NCBI GenBank assembly: GCA_034509735.1 | Contig: JACGWO010000004.1 | Location: forward strand, 25,277,395-25,341,394 | Length of the DNA: 64,000 nt | Source of the DNA: Sesamum alatum | Lineage: Eukaryota > Streptophyta > Magnoliopsida > Lamiales > Pedaliaceae | Direction: 5' to 3' | Translations under genes and position numbers: made by a program | In this document: one piece after another, positions 42,530-56,640 of the stretch | Numbering within the stretch: the stretch's first letter is position 1 | Layout: every line of letters begins with the position of its first letter | Notes under the pieces: generated by a model | The model's database searches: none | Told to the model about the DNA's origin: nothing | What the model saw: only the letters and a program-made list of their open reading frames with translations

Positions 42530-45500
42530 GTGAAGGTCTTTCAATGCCTCCTCATGCTTGAAAGGTGACACTTCCGTAAATGCTCTTTCTCTACTCTTAT
42601 ATTTATCAAGGCTTGGATACGTTGGTAATCAAAATTATCTTATTAGTTTCGATGGATTATTTCATCTTCTATTTAAGATGAATTGTTATTATGGGTGACA
42701 TGTTTTTGTACCTACTAAATGTTATTTTGATGGTCATTGATTTCCTGGATTCTGTTTTAACCCTTTATGTCCATTTGTTTTGTTGTAGCCTGTTAAGTCT
42801 ACATAGAGAATTTCTAAGGAACAAGAAGAATGTGAGGTTTATAAGTTAAGGATTGTGCTATATGAAAATTTTCTTCACGAAGTTTCTCTTTGTGTTCAAA
42901 GACCTCATGGTATGTTCTCTAGCTTACATCTTACTTTGAATTTGAATGATAGAAGTATTCTCCATGTCTCTTCTTGCTTCACTTGTTCTCTTTTTGAGCA
43001 TGTTTCATGCTTTAAAATATTTATTATTTTTATATAGACTAAAAGTAAAGTCTATTTCATATTGTTATTTTAATTTATAAAGTATTATTGTTATATATTA
43101 TATTTGTATAGAGATATGTACTCATAATTTCATATTTATATATGCGTACATGATACATAAAAAAGATTGGATTTGGGATCCTTTTTGTCAGGTCCATGTG
43201 CCCTGAAATTCAGAGAGTGCTTAAGCTCTTTCTTAGATGCTTATCACCCCTCATTTGCTGTCATGGTACTACGGTTGTGATTCTTGACTCAGATGTGTGC
43301 CTCTGATCTGTAAATAATTATGTACCCAATGAAAAATTGAGCTTTATTCCATAAAGATCCCAACTCTTTCAATAGTCTTAAAATCTATCATTGCATATTG
43401 TTGGGTTGACATTTGCAAATGTTGTAGCTTCTTTTGTTTGAGGTTTCCACCTCGTTAAAGCTCTTGAAGTAAAGCAATAACAAATAGTAATAGTTATAGG
43501 TACAGATGAGATATTGAATCTTATTGCTCTCAATCTTTCGGTGACGCTGTAAGGTCTTAGATAGAGGTTCGTTCTGTCATATTTGTTGAATGAATAATTG
43601 GTGCTATATGAATTGAAAGAGTGATGAGAAAATTGCTGGCATGTCCCATTTCCCATTTTGAACTTATCATATTTGACTTCGAGTAACTCTTCAGTCGATG
43701 TATTTAAAATATCACACCAAAAGCTCAGACAACAGTTCTTGGTGGGAAGGTCTCGCTTTGTATACTTTTGATAGTTATGTCTAATCAAGGGGACGTGGTT
43801 GTATGAAGGTTTTTCAATGCCTCCCCATGCTTTATAGGTGACACTTCCGTAAATGCTCTTTCTCTGCTCTTATATATATCAAGGTTTTGACATTTTGATT
43901 AATACTTTGGTAATCAAAATTATCTTATTAGTTTCGATTGATTATTTCATCTTCTGTGTAAAGATGAATTGTTATTATGGGTGACATGTTTTTCTATCTG
44001 CTAAATATTATTTTGATCGGTTTTATTATTTAGAGGCTTTTATCTCCCACGTTGTTTATTTTTGTAGTGCTTCTGAGGTCGAGAAACATCATATTTATAT
44101 GACAAGTGGGTAGTTGGGCTGTTTTATTTTCCTGCAGTCAGCTTTTGTATCGATGATCATCTATCTCCTTGGTTCCGTAAAACCTTACACGTTAATTTAT
44201 TTTGTAGTGTACATTGAGAACGTTTCTAAGGAATAAGAATGTGCGGTCTATATGGTAAGTTTTGTGCAATAGGAAAATCTTCTGCACTGAGGTTCTTTAA
44301 TGATTCGAATGCTTCTAAGGAACAAGACCTCATGGTATGCTCTCTAGCTTACATCTTACTTTGAATTTGAATGATAGAAGTATTCTCCATGTCTCTTCTT
44401 GCTTCACTTGTTCTCTTTTTGTGCATGTTTCATGCTTTAAAATATTAGGACTTTTAAAATATTTATTAATACACTAAAAGTTAGTCTATTTCGTACTTTT
44501 ATTTTAATTTATAAAGTATTATTGTTATATATTATATTTGTATATAGATATGTACTCATAATTTCATATTTATATATGCGTACATGATACATAAAAAGAT
44601 TGGATTTGGGCTATGTGAATCCTTTTTGTCAGGTCCATGTGCCCTCATTTGCTGTCATGGTACTACGGATGTGATTCTTGATTTATCCCAACTTTATAAA
44701 TAGTCTTAAAATCTATCATTGCATACTAAATCCCTTTCTTTGAACAAAATTGAAGGTTAAGTTTAAAGACATGTAACACAATGAAATAGGCAGGATGTAT
44801 CTTTATCCTTGTTTTGATATTGCTGGGTTAATATTTGCAAATGTTGTAGCTTCTTTTGTTTGAGGTTTCCACCTCGTAAAAGCTCTTGAAGAAAAGCAAT
44901 AACAATAGTAATAGTTATAGAAACAGAAGAGATATTGAATCTTATTTGTTGAATGAATAATTGGTGCTATAGTAATTGAAAGAGCGATGAAGAAATTGCT
45001 GGCATGGCATGTCCATTTCCCATTTTAATTTATTGCGAGTAAATCTTCAGTCGATGGATTTAAAATATCACATCAAAAGCTCCAACAACAGATCTTGGTG
45101 GGAAGGTTCCTTTACACAAAATGTGTTACATTTTTCCTTAAAATATGAGTAAGTGATTTAGGTCAATATTTTGTTTTCAACTGATGTGTTGTTGGGGGGG
45201 GGGGGGGGGGGTTGACTCGCTTTAATATATTGAAAACTTTCAATAGTTATGTCTAATCAAGGGGATGTGGTTGTATGAAGGTTTTTCAATGCCTCCCCAT
45301 GCTTGAAAGGTGACACTTCCATGAATGCTCTTTCTCTGCTCTTATATATATAAAGATTTTGATATTTTGATTAATATTTTGGTAGTCAAAATTATCTTAT
45401 TAGTTTCGATCGAGTATTTCATCTTTTCTATCTGCTAGATATGTTTTTGATCGGTTTTATTATTTAGAGGCTTTTATCTCCCACATTGTTTATTTGTTGT

Positions 45501-45960
45501 ATTGCTTTTGAGGTCGATTGCTTTTGTATTGCGTTCCGTAAAACCTTACACGTTAATTTATTTTGTAGTGTACATTGAGAACCTTTCTAAGGTAAGAAAT
45601 AAGAATGTGAGGTTTATAAGGTAAGTTTTGTGCAGTAGGAAAATCTTCTACACTGAGGTTCTTTAATGATTCGAAAGCTTCATGATATGTCTAGCTTACA
45701 TTTTGAAGTATGCTTCATGACTCTTCTGCTTCACTTGTTTTCCATGTACTTTCATGCTTTAAAATATTAAAAATTTTAAGATATTTATTCTTTTTATGTA
45801 CACTAAAAGTAGAGTCCATTTCATATTGTTATTTTAATTTATAAAGTGTTATTGTTATATATTATATTTATAAATAGATATGTACTCCTATATTTTCATA
45901 TTTGTATACAATAGATAAAGCGTGCATGATACATAAAAAATTGGATGTAAGAAACATGTC
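42530..45960 (+). repeat. Second tandem array, about 1.3-1.5 kb units, two full and one partial
   Basis: The phrase 'caatgcctcc(t/c)catgctt...ggtgacacttcc' recurs at about 42543, 43812 and 45284. Each unit then has 'tattagtttcgat', 'agaatgtg(a/c)ggt(t/c)tata', 'agcttacatcttactttgaa', 'gtatgtactc' and 'gcgtacatgatacat' in order, with deletions differing between copies. A run of about 20 Gs lies in unit 2 at 45195-45215. The array abuts the first array at 42.5 kb. Confidence 0.85.
43192..43265 (+). pseudogene. Exon-like block in the second array, unidentified
   Basis: Between the acceptor 'ctttttgtcag' and donor 'gtacta' a 74 nt block encodes P-C-A-L-K-F-R-E-C-L-S-S-F-L-D, then A-Y-H-P-S-F-A-V-M. 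In the next unit (about 44632-44660) the same borders persist but most of the block is deleted ('ccatgtgccctcatttgctg'). The block has coding character, but I do not recognise it. Confidence 0.4.
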
Positions 45961-48900
45961 CCAAATAATTAATTTATTTATTATGATTTGTGCAAAATGT
46001 TTATTGAAATATCTTCAAATTAAATTATAATTCAATTTCAAAAGGTAATAAAAAGAGGTTAATTTTAACTCAAATACAACAGATAAATAAGTACGTGATA
46101 CATAATAAAATTGGATTTGTGCTTATTGATGTAAGAAATATTCCAGTGGGTTTATTGGAGGTCCATCATATACTTATTTTTATGTAATTTTAGATAGAAA
46201 CAAAGAAATTATCTATATATCTATATTTATACGTATATACATCTATATAAAAGTATGAATAGCACAAAAAAATTCTTGCAATTTTTAGTTTGAGATTGCT
46301 ATACTTACTTTTTCATATTTATTAAATTCTACTTATTGCTTTCAATATTTATTACTTGCTATAATTACTTATATCTGTTACCTACCATTCATAATTATTA
46401 TGTGCTTAGTTACTAATTAATTTTACAAACTGTTATAATCATTGATATGTTTAATTTCCTCAAATGTAACTAATTTTTGCACAGGATAATTATTTCTAGT
46501 TAGTTCTCTCTTTTGATACACTTTTATTCAATTTGATAAATTTGAGTTGCATATATTAAGTGAAAAAATGTGGAACTTAGTTTCCAAATATGGTCTACAA
46601 TCAGAAACTGGAAATTCGGAGAGTGTTTTGTGGTAAGTGTTTTTCGAATCTTTTGTTTATGTACTATGATTTGTGGTATGTGTTTATTCAAATATTTTCA
46701 AAACTAAAAATTGCCCACAAGTACAAATAAGAAATAATTGGTTATTTATACAAAAGTAAAAGTTCTCTATTCGTGGTCAATGTTTATTAACTTATACGAC
46801 CCTAATTCCTTTTATAGTACTATATTTGTTTTATTTAATTTTGTTTTATTTAATGTCATGTGAATTTACATTTGCCTTTACAGAGAATCTGAAATAATTA
46901 AAAAAAAAATCACCAATTTTGAATTGTATATGTCCCAACAATAAAAATATTTATTTAAGCTAAGAATATTTTGATAGTATTTATTACTCTCATTATAATT
47001 TAATTAATTTCATTTTGTTTTTACATCTAAGATGTAGAATAAGAGATAACTAGAAAAATAAGATAAATTGGACGGACTCAAGAATTTTGAATTGTAAATG
47101 TCCCAACAAAACTAATATTATAAATCATGTTATTTTGTATGTTACTTAGATTACTTCAAGTACAACTAATTTAATTAAAAGAACTAAATATTCAAGTTAA
47201 TTTCTACAATTAAAAGTGCTTATTAGTTTTATTATGTAATATATTTATTATAAATGCATATAACGTAGCATATTAAATAATTAGACAAAAAGGAGAAATT
47301 GATAGGATTCAGAAATTTTGAATTATAAATGTCCCGATAATATTAATATTCTAAAGTTTGTGTTAATATTATCATTTTGATACTTCTGTATGTTTTTGAA
47401 CTATTTATTTATGTTAAAAAACTAATTTGTTTCTATGATTTGTGGTAAGTGTTCTTAAAATATTTTTGAATCTTTTGTTTATCTATTGTAATTTGTGGTA
47501 TCAAATCAAATAATAATTCAAATCTAAAAAGTAATATAAAGAAGGTAAAATAAATCAAATTATAATTTAAGAAATTTGTTATTAATATAATTTTTTTTTA
47601 TTTGTGGTCATTTTTTATTTATTTATCGTAACAACAAGTTGTAACTAAATTAGCGTTATTTTATGTCATCTGATTTTACATCTATTTTATTTATTAGTCC
47701 TATTATAGTTTATTAATTTATCATTTAACATATTTATTGAAAATGCCTTAGTTATTAACTTATACGACCCTAATTGCTTATATAGTACTAAATTTGTTTT
47801 AGTTTATGTCATGTGAATTTACATTTAACGTAGAATATGAAATAATTAGACAAAAAGGAGAAATTGAAAGGATTCAGCAATTTTGAATTATAAATGTCCC
47901 AATAATACACTAATATTCTAAAATTTATGTGTTAATATTATATTTTTTTATACTTATGTATGTTTTTTGAACTATATATTTAACATATTTATTGAAAATG
48001 CCTTGAAATTTGGAGAGTTGGTCAATGTTTATTAATTTATACGAACCTAATTGCTTTTATAGTACTAAATTTATTTTATTTTATGTAATGGGGATTAACG
48101 TTTATTGATTAATTTTTTTTTTATATTTATTACTCCCATTATAATTTAATTAACTTCGTTTTGTTTTTAAATTTAAGATGTAGAATAAGAAATAACTAGA
48201 ATAATAAGAGAAATTGGACGGACTCAAGAATTTTGAATTGTAAATGTCCCAACAAAACTAATATTATAAATCATGTTATTTGTATGTTGCTTAGATAACT
48301 TCAAATACAAATAGTTTAATTAAAAGAATTAAATATTCAAGTTAATTTCTACAATTATAAAAAAAAAGTATGATGCTTAGTGGAAAGTATTTATTAGTTT
48401 TATTCAATACACCCATTATAATTTAATTAACTCCAATTATTTTTTTGTTTTACGTTTATCATGCAACAATACAAATATTCTAAATGTAATGTGATATATT
48501 TATTGAAATACCTATTTGAGTCCTATTGATTAAACTTTTATTTATTACTCCTATTACAATTTACTTAACTCCATTTTTTTTAATTTACCATCTAATATAT
48601 TCATTGAAAATACCTTTATCAAAGAATATGAAATAATTAGAAAATCAGAGAAATGGAAAGGACTCACCAATTGAATTGTATGTGCCCCAACAATACAAAT
48701 ATTCTAAATGTTTATTACTCCCATTAATTTAATTAACTTCAATTACATTTACAATGTAATATATTTATTAAAAATACATTTAACATAGAGTAAAAAATAA
48801 TTAGAAAAATAAGAGAAATTGAAACGACTGACGAATTTTGAGTTGTAAATGTCCCAATAATATTAATATTCTAAATGTTATTAATATTATTCTATATGTT

Positions 48901-51900
48901 ATTTGGATTACTTCAAATAAAAAAATTATAAATGAAAAGAACTTAATAGTCATGTTAAAGCAAAATTTTCTACAATCATAAAAAACCACTAAATTAGTTT
49001 TATTATATGTCACATGAATTTACATCATTGATTAATTTTTTTTATTACTCCCATTAATATTTAATTATTGAAAAGTACTCACCAATTTTGAAAATTATAT
49101 ATGTCCCGACAATACAAATATTATAAATGCTATTTAGTGATAATTAGAAATTGAAATGACTCATGAATTTATGTAAGTTAAAAGTATTATTTTGATACTT
49201 TTGTATATTATTTCTACAATTATAAAAAAACAATTTATTTATTGTGTGATTAACTTTTTTATTTACTACTCCCATTATAATTTAATTAACTCCAATTATT
49301 TTGTTTATATTTACCATTTAACATATTTATGCCTTTATCAAAGAATATGAAATAATTAGAAAAATAAGAGAAATGGAAAGGACTCACCAATTTTGAATTG
49401 TATATGTCCCTACAATACAAATATTCTAAATGCTATTTTATGTAAGTTAAAAAATAATTGGTTATTTATACAAAAGTAAAAGTTCTCTATTCGTGGTGAA
49501 TGAATTGCTTTTATAGTACTAAATTTGCTTTATTTTGTGTCATGTAAATTTACACTTATTGATTAATCTTTTTCTATATTACTCCCATTATATTGTAATT
49601 AACTCCAATTATTTTTTTATTGAAAATACCTTTACAGAGAATATGAAATAACTAAAAAAATCTCCAATTTTGAATTGTATATGTCCCAACAATACAATTA
49701 TTTATTTAAATATTTTCATAGTATTTATTACTCTCATTATAATTTAATTAACTTCATTTTGTTTTTACATTTAAGATGTAGAATAAGAAATAACTAGAAA
49801 CATAAGAGAAATTGGACGGACTCAAGAATTTTGAATTGTAAATGTCCCAACAAAAATCATATTATTTGTGTGTTACTTAGATTACTTCAAATACAAATAA
49901 TTTAATTAAAGAACTAAATATTCAAGTTAATTTCTGCAATTATAAGAAAAAATTATGATGCCCAGTGTAAACTGTTTATTAGTTTTATTTATTACACCCA
50001 TTATAATTTAATTAACTCCAAATATTTATTTTTTTTACATTTGCCATGCAAGAATACAAATATTCTAAATGTAATGGAATATATTTATTAAAAATGCATT
50101 TCACGTAGAATATGAAATAATTAGACAAAAAGGAGAAATGAAAGGGTAAATGTCCTAATAATACTAATATTCTAATATTTATGTGTTAATATTATCATTT
50201 TGATACTTATGTATGTTTTTTGAACTATTTATTTATGTTAAAAAACTAATTTGTTTCTATGATTTGTGGTAAGTGTTCTTAAAATATTTTTGAATCCTTG
50301 GTTTATTTACTGTAATTTGTGGTATCAAATTAAATAATAATTCAAATCGTAATATAAAGAAGGTAAAATTGACCACAAATACAAAGAATTATAATTTAAG
50401 AAATTTGTTATTTATATAAAAATAAAATTTTTCTATTTGTGGTCATTTTTTATTTAATTATTGTAACTACAAGTTGTTACTAAATTAGCTTTATTTTATG
50501 TCATCCGAATTTACATCTATTTTATTTATTAGTCATATTATAGTTTTTTAATTTATCATTTAACATATTTATTGAAAATGCTTTTATCAAAGAATATGAA
50601 ATAATTAGAATCAGAAAAGTCATAGAAATCTGGAACTTAGTTTCCAAATATGGTCTACAATAAGAAACTTTGGAATTCAGAGAGTGCTTTGTGGTAAGTG
50701 TTTTTCGAATCTTTTGTTTATTTACTATAATTTGTAGTAAGTGTTTATTCAAATATTTTCAAAAGTAAAAATTGCCCACAAGTACAAATAAGAAATAATT
50801 GGTTATTTATACAAAAGTAAAAGTTCTCTATTCGTGGTCAATGTTTATTAACTTATACGAACCTAATTGCTTTTATAGTACTAAATTTATTTTATTTTAT
50901 GCAATGGGAATTTACATTTATTGATTAATTTTTTTATATATTATTCCAATTATAATGTAATTCACTTTATTATTTTTTTATATTTACCATTTAACATATT
51001 TATTGAAAATGCCTTTACAGAGAATATGAAATAACTAAAAGAACCACCAATTTTGAATTGTATATGTCCCAATAATACAAATATTTATTTAAATATTTTC
51101 ATAGTATTTATTACTCCCATTATAATTTAATTAACTTCATTTTGTTTTTACATTTGAGATGTAGAATAAGAAATAACCAGAAAAATAAGAGAAATTGGAC
51201 GGACACAAGAATTTTGAATTGTAAATGTTATTTCTATGTTGCTTAGATTACTTCAGATACAAATAGTTTAATTAAAAGAACTAAATATTCAAGTTAATTT
51301 CTACAATTATAAAAAAAAAAAAAAAGAAAAAGTATGATGCTTAGTGGAAAGTATTTATTAGTTTTATTTAGTACACCCAATTATTTTTTGGTTTTACGTT
51401 TACCATGCAACAATACAAATATTCTAAATGTAATGTAATATATTTATTGAAAAGGTTACTTCTTTTCAACATTTTCTTGAACAGTACTATTCCCTCCTAC
51501 TGGCCGGGATACTATGGTGGGGTTTGAGTCCTATTGATTAAACTTTTATTTATTACTCCTATTATAATTTATTTAACTCCAAATTTTTTTTAATTTATTC
51601 ATTGAAAATACCTATATGAAATAATTAGAAAATCAGATAAATGGAAAGGATTCACCAATTGAATTGTATATGTCCCAACAATACAAATATTCCAAATGTT
51701 TATTACTCCCATTAATTTAATTAACTTCAATTACATTTACAATGTAATATATTTATTAAAAATACATTTAACATAGAGTAAGAAATAATTAGAAAAATAA
51801 GAGAAATTGAAACGACTGCCGAATTTTGAGTTGTAAATGTCCCAATAATATTAATATTCTAAATGTTATTAATATTATTCTGTATGTTATTTGGATTACT

Positions 51901-53920
51901 TCAAATAAAAAAGTATTCTTAAAAGTAATAAAAAGAGGCTAAAATTTATCCCAAGTAATAGAATCAAATAATAATATTATAAATGCTATTTAGCGATAGT
52001 ATTTATTACGCTCATTATAATTTAATTAACTTCAATTTATTTTTACATTTACATAAGAAATAATTAGAAATTGAAATGACTCATGAATTTTGAATTGTAA
52101 ATGTCCCAATAATACTAATATTCTAAATGTTATTTATGTAAGTTAATAGTATTATTTTGATACTTTTGTATATTACTTCTACAATTATAAGAAAAACAAT
52201 TTATTTATTGTGCGGTTAACTTTTTTATTTACCACTCCCATTATAATTTAATTAACTGCAATTATTTTGTCAACATTTACCATTTAACATATTTATGCCT
52301 TTATCAAAGATTTATCAAAGAATATGAAATAATTAGAAAAATAAGAAAAATGGAAAGGACTCACCAATTTTGAATTGTATATGTCCCAACAATGATATGC
52401 GGTAAGTGTTTTTTAAAATATTTTCGAAACTTTTGTTTATTTGTTGTGATTTATGGTAAGTGTTCATTAAAATATTTTCAAATTAAGTAATAATTCAAAA
52501 GTAATATAAAGAAGGTAAAACTGATCACAAATACAAATAATTATAATTTAAAAAATATTTTTTTATTTATATAAAAATTAAAGCTTTCTATTTGTGGTCA
52601 ATGTTTATTAAATTATCATAACTTATTCGATCCTACAAATTATTAAAACCCTTAAGAGCTTTTATAGTACCAAATTAGATTTATGTCATGTGAATTGTTA
52701 AAATTCTGTCGACTATCAATCTCTAATAGAGATGATTATAGGTAATCATACATTGATCAATAATAACAATATCACATAAATTAAATCTAAATAATCCCTT
52801 ACTATTATAACAGACTATCATCCCACGCATTGGTGCAGGTTTAAACCCATTGATCTTAGATCTCAACCTTAATCATTTGTGTTATTTATGTAAGTTAATG
52901 TTGTTATTTTGATACTTCTGTATGTTATATGGATTACTTTAAATAGAAAAAATTATAAATGAAAAGAACTAATAGTCATGTTAAAGTAAAATTTCTACAA
53001 TTAAAAAAAAAATTAATGCATTTATAATGCTTTGTGAAAAGTGCTATTTGAACGTTTTGACATCAAACAATAATTCAATTCTTAAAATTAACAAAAAGAG
53101 GCTCAAATTTATCCCAAGTACAAATAATTATAATTTAAGAAATAATTGGTTATTTATATAAAAAAAAAAGTTCTCTATTTATGGTTAAACTTTATTAAAT
53201 TATCCAACAAATTGTGAATTTAATGTTGATTTTATAGTACTAAATTAGTTTTATTTTATGTCATGTGAATTTACATCAATTGATTAATTCTTTTATTTAT
53301 TACTCGCATTATAATTTAATTATTGAAAATGCCTTTATCAAATAGTATGAAATAATTAGAAATTCAGTGAAAGGAAATGACGCACCAATTTTGAATTGTA
53401 TATGCCCCTACAATACAAATATTCTAATGTGATAGTATTTATTACTCCGATTATAACTTAATTAACTTCAATTCGTTTTTACATTTACAATGTAATATAT
53501 TTATGAAAAATGCATTTAATGTAGAATAAGAAATAATTAAAAAAAGAAAAAGAAAACTTGAAAGGACTCAGAAATGTTGAATTGTAAATGTACAAATAAT
53601 ACTAATATTCTAAATGTTATTTATGTAAGTTAATAGTATTATTTTGACATTTTGTACGTTGTTTGGATTACTTAAAAATCTTCAAATACAAATAATTATA
53701 ATTGAAAAGAACTAAATAGTCATGTTAAAGCAAAATTTTTACAATTAAAAAAAATATTATTTATTATGCTTTGTGGAAAGTGCTATTCGAACACTTTGAA
53801 ATCAATTAAGAGTAATAAAAAGTGGTTAAAATCTATCACATAAGAAATAATTGGATATTTATATAAGAACAAAAGCTCTCTATTTGCGATCAAAATTTAT
53901 TAAATTATCCTACTTAAAAT
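45961..53920. repeat. Large AT-rich repeat array with a recurring 'aattgtaaatgtcccaa' core
   Basis: Roughly 20 copies of a core reading ttgaattgta(a/t)atgtccca occur from about 46915 to 53585. They lie in a mosaic of recurring companions: 'ttattactcccattataatt', 'aattaactccaatta', 'agaataagaaataa(c/t)tag' and 'ttatttatacaaaagtaaaag'. Copies vary in spacing (about 170-450 bp). A larger duplication is also visible: 'ggaacttagtttccaaatat' with its following 250 bp occurs at 46571 and 50632, 4.06 kb apart. There are no genes, and every frame is stop-rich. Confidence 0.8.
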
Positions 53921-54245
53921 TACATATATGGCTTAAAATTAATTACATATATTTTCAAAAAATTACATGAATTTCTTAAAATTATAAAAATTTCTAAAAT
54001 TATAGGAAATTACATAGATTTCCTAAAATTTAAAAAAATTCTAAAATTACAGGATAATTTTCTAAAATTATAAAAATTTCTAAAGTTATAAAAAATTACA
54101 TATATTTTCTAAAATTATAAAAATTCCTAAAACTACAAAAAAAAAAAATTTAGATTTTTTCAAAATTACAGAAATTACAAAAAAATTACATAAGTTACCC
54201 AATAATTACAAAATTAACCTAACCCAATAGTTTCAAAAATTACAG
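53921..54245. repeat. Short-period AT repeat (aaattacata/ttctaaaatta)
   Basis: About 320 bp consist of reiterated 'ttctaaaattataaaaatt' and 'aaaattacata' variants. It ends in a G-rich patch (54243-54340) with a G-run of about 13 near 54305. Confidence 0.8.
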
Positions 54246-54383
54246 AAATTGCGACGACTCGCGAGTGGTGGTGAGTGGGTGGTAAGTGGTGGCGGTTGGC
54301 AGTAGGGGGGGGGGGGGCTGTTCAGCAGGTGGGAGACAAAAATGGCTAAATATCCCTTTTTAAACGAAGACTTTTAGAGCGGC

Positions 54384-54452
54384 TTTTGTAATATACTTCT
54401 AATGCATAGCCGTTACAAAATAATATACTTCTAATGCATAGCCGTTACAAAA
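54384..54452. repeat. Perfect short tandem duplication
   Basis: The unit aatatacttctaatgcatag followed by ccgttacaaaat occurs twice in direct succession with no differences, which suggests a recent slippage or repair event. Confidence 0.85.
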
Positions 54453-56640
54453 TATATTTAGAAATAGTAAAAATTCATAATAACCCATTTTTGAAATTAT
54501 TAATGTTAGATAAAGTTATATAATGTGTGAATAACACATTATAAATCACAATACATTTTAAACGCAAATTGATATTTGATCACATAATGACATAAATTTG
54601 TATATGCATAATTGTTAGTAATTCGCTGATTTAACTTTGATTATATATTATTGTACTACATAATCAAATTAAAGATCCTATACACTTGATGAAATTTTGT
54701 ACTAATTTGATTCACGAATATCGAGACATCATATTGGGTATAATATAATTGAGTGGATCATGTGCATCATTGAAACGGGCCGTTTGATTTGAAATCGGAC
54801 TGTCAGATGCGATGAAAAGACCAAATTCTTAAATATAATCAAATTTGATATGAATAGAGTGCACGGATTTAAAGATATCGTCTCAAGAATGATAATTTTT
54901 TACATACACACTATTTGTTTGCCTTAGGAATATCCAATTGCTCCTATACTTTGTAACGATCTTTGCGATACAAACTAATAAACAAAGATAGTTGCTTATG
55001 AAGCATAATTATAATGTCAAAGAACATAATTTTATTCATTATTTAAAGCAAAAAGACAGCTTGTATATTTAGTAGAATTTTAAATAAATAAATACTTCAT
55101 TGAATAGTGGTCAACATTCCATAAATAGGGGACTAATATAAGTACAAGAAATATGAGAGGTCATAAATTAAATTAAAAAATTTAATTTATATAAATATTA
55201 TTTATATGCTTAATCATATTTTTTATACGTCATTTAAATACATGCCTGATATATAATATAAGAAAATACAAGAAATAATATCAACAATAAATGAAATTAA
55301 ATAAATATTATGTTCATGTTTCATATTTGCTCGAACCATAAAATAAGGTTGACGGAAAACGCAAACAATAGATAATAAATAATATGTAAAAATTTTTAAA
55401 AAAAATATTATGCACAAATTTACTTTAATACATGATAAATATCAACCTATTATTTTTATATATTATATACATATGTTTCATAATTAAAAATGCTAGAACT
55501 TTTCAGTCATATTTGCTAAAAAATTTGATATTTGTAAAAGTATTATTATATGTCATAAATAAAGGTTATCTTGTAAATAATATATATTTATACAAATTTA
55601 ATATATAAAAAATCAACAAAAACATTTAAATTTACTTTTAAATTATTTGTTATTTTTATACACAATAAAATTCATAGTCCTATTGCTGCTTTTATACAAA
55701 CTAATAAACAAAGATAGTTGCTTATGAGGCATAATTATAATGTCAAAGACATAATTTTATTCATTATTTAAAGCAATTAATTTATAAAATTATTATTTAT
55801 ATATTATATGCTTATATACAAATTTAATATATAAAAATCAACAAAAAAATATACAAACTAATAAACACAGATAATTATAATGTCAAAGAACATAAAGAAA
55901 ACAGTTGTTGTCCGCAATATGCTAGACGGTTTATTTAGTAGAATTTAAATATATAGACCAAATACTTCAATGCATAAATATTCAATGCATAAATAGGGGA
56001 CATGAGCTATCATAAATTAAATTAAAAGTTTTAATTTATAAATATATTTTTTTATATATAAATACATATGCATGCTTAATCATATATTTTACACATTATC
56101 TAAATACATACAAAATGAAATTAAAGTTTGAAAATAAATATTATGTCCACGTTTCATATTTGCTCGAACTTACAAAATACATTAGCAACAATAAATGAAA
56201 ATAGTTTCAATCACAAAAATATACAAAATTTCCCGAAAATACAAGTTATCTGTAAGCATAGCTAATTCTTAGAATTGTAATAGAATATGCATTGAATCAG
56301 TGGAGTGTCGCATAATAAGATGAAAATAACTACAAATTGGGGACTGAGCTAATTCATAATTTTTTTATTGGAACATCACATAATTAGATTAAAATAGCTA
56401 CATAAACTATATGAAATTTGTAACAGAATATTGCACAATGAATGATAAGAATAGAGATGTAGTGCCTCATGTCACATAATTAAGATCATAAACAAGGCCA
56501 TAATTTCACAAACTAATGTCACATAATTAAGAGTAAAATAATTACATAAACATGGAATGTGAGCATCAATCCTACAACAAATAATAACTGAGGAAAGAAA
56601 ACTTACCAAAACTTGGTATACTCAGGTTATGCATTTTTCT
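54453..56640. repeat. AT-rich region with dispersed duplicated blocks
   Basis: The block beginning 'aaactaataaacaaagatag' occurs at 54974 and 55697 (about 80 bp, two differences) and in shortened form at 55856. The following 'aaattaaattaaaa' and 'cgtttcatatttgctcgaac' blocks also recur (55310-55335, 56150-56170). This suggests partial tandem copies of about 0.7-0.8 kb. No gene is seen. Confidence 0.6.

Noticed and set aside
45195..45215. Poly-G run as a structural (G-quadruplex) signal
   Set aside because: Homopolymers of this length are often mis-sized in assemblies, and the neighbouring unit lacks it, so no function is claimed.
35000..53920. A CRISPR array
   Set aside because: The repeats are hundreds of bases long, diverged and exon- or AT-like. 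There are no short regular repeats with spacers, and the genome is plant nuclear.
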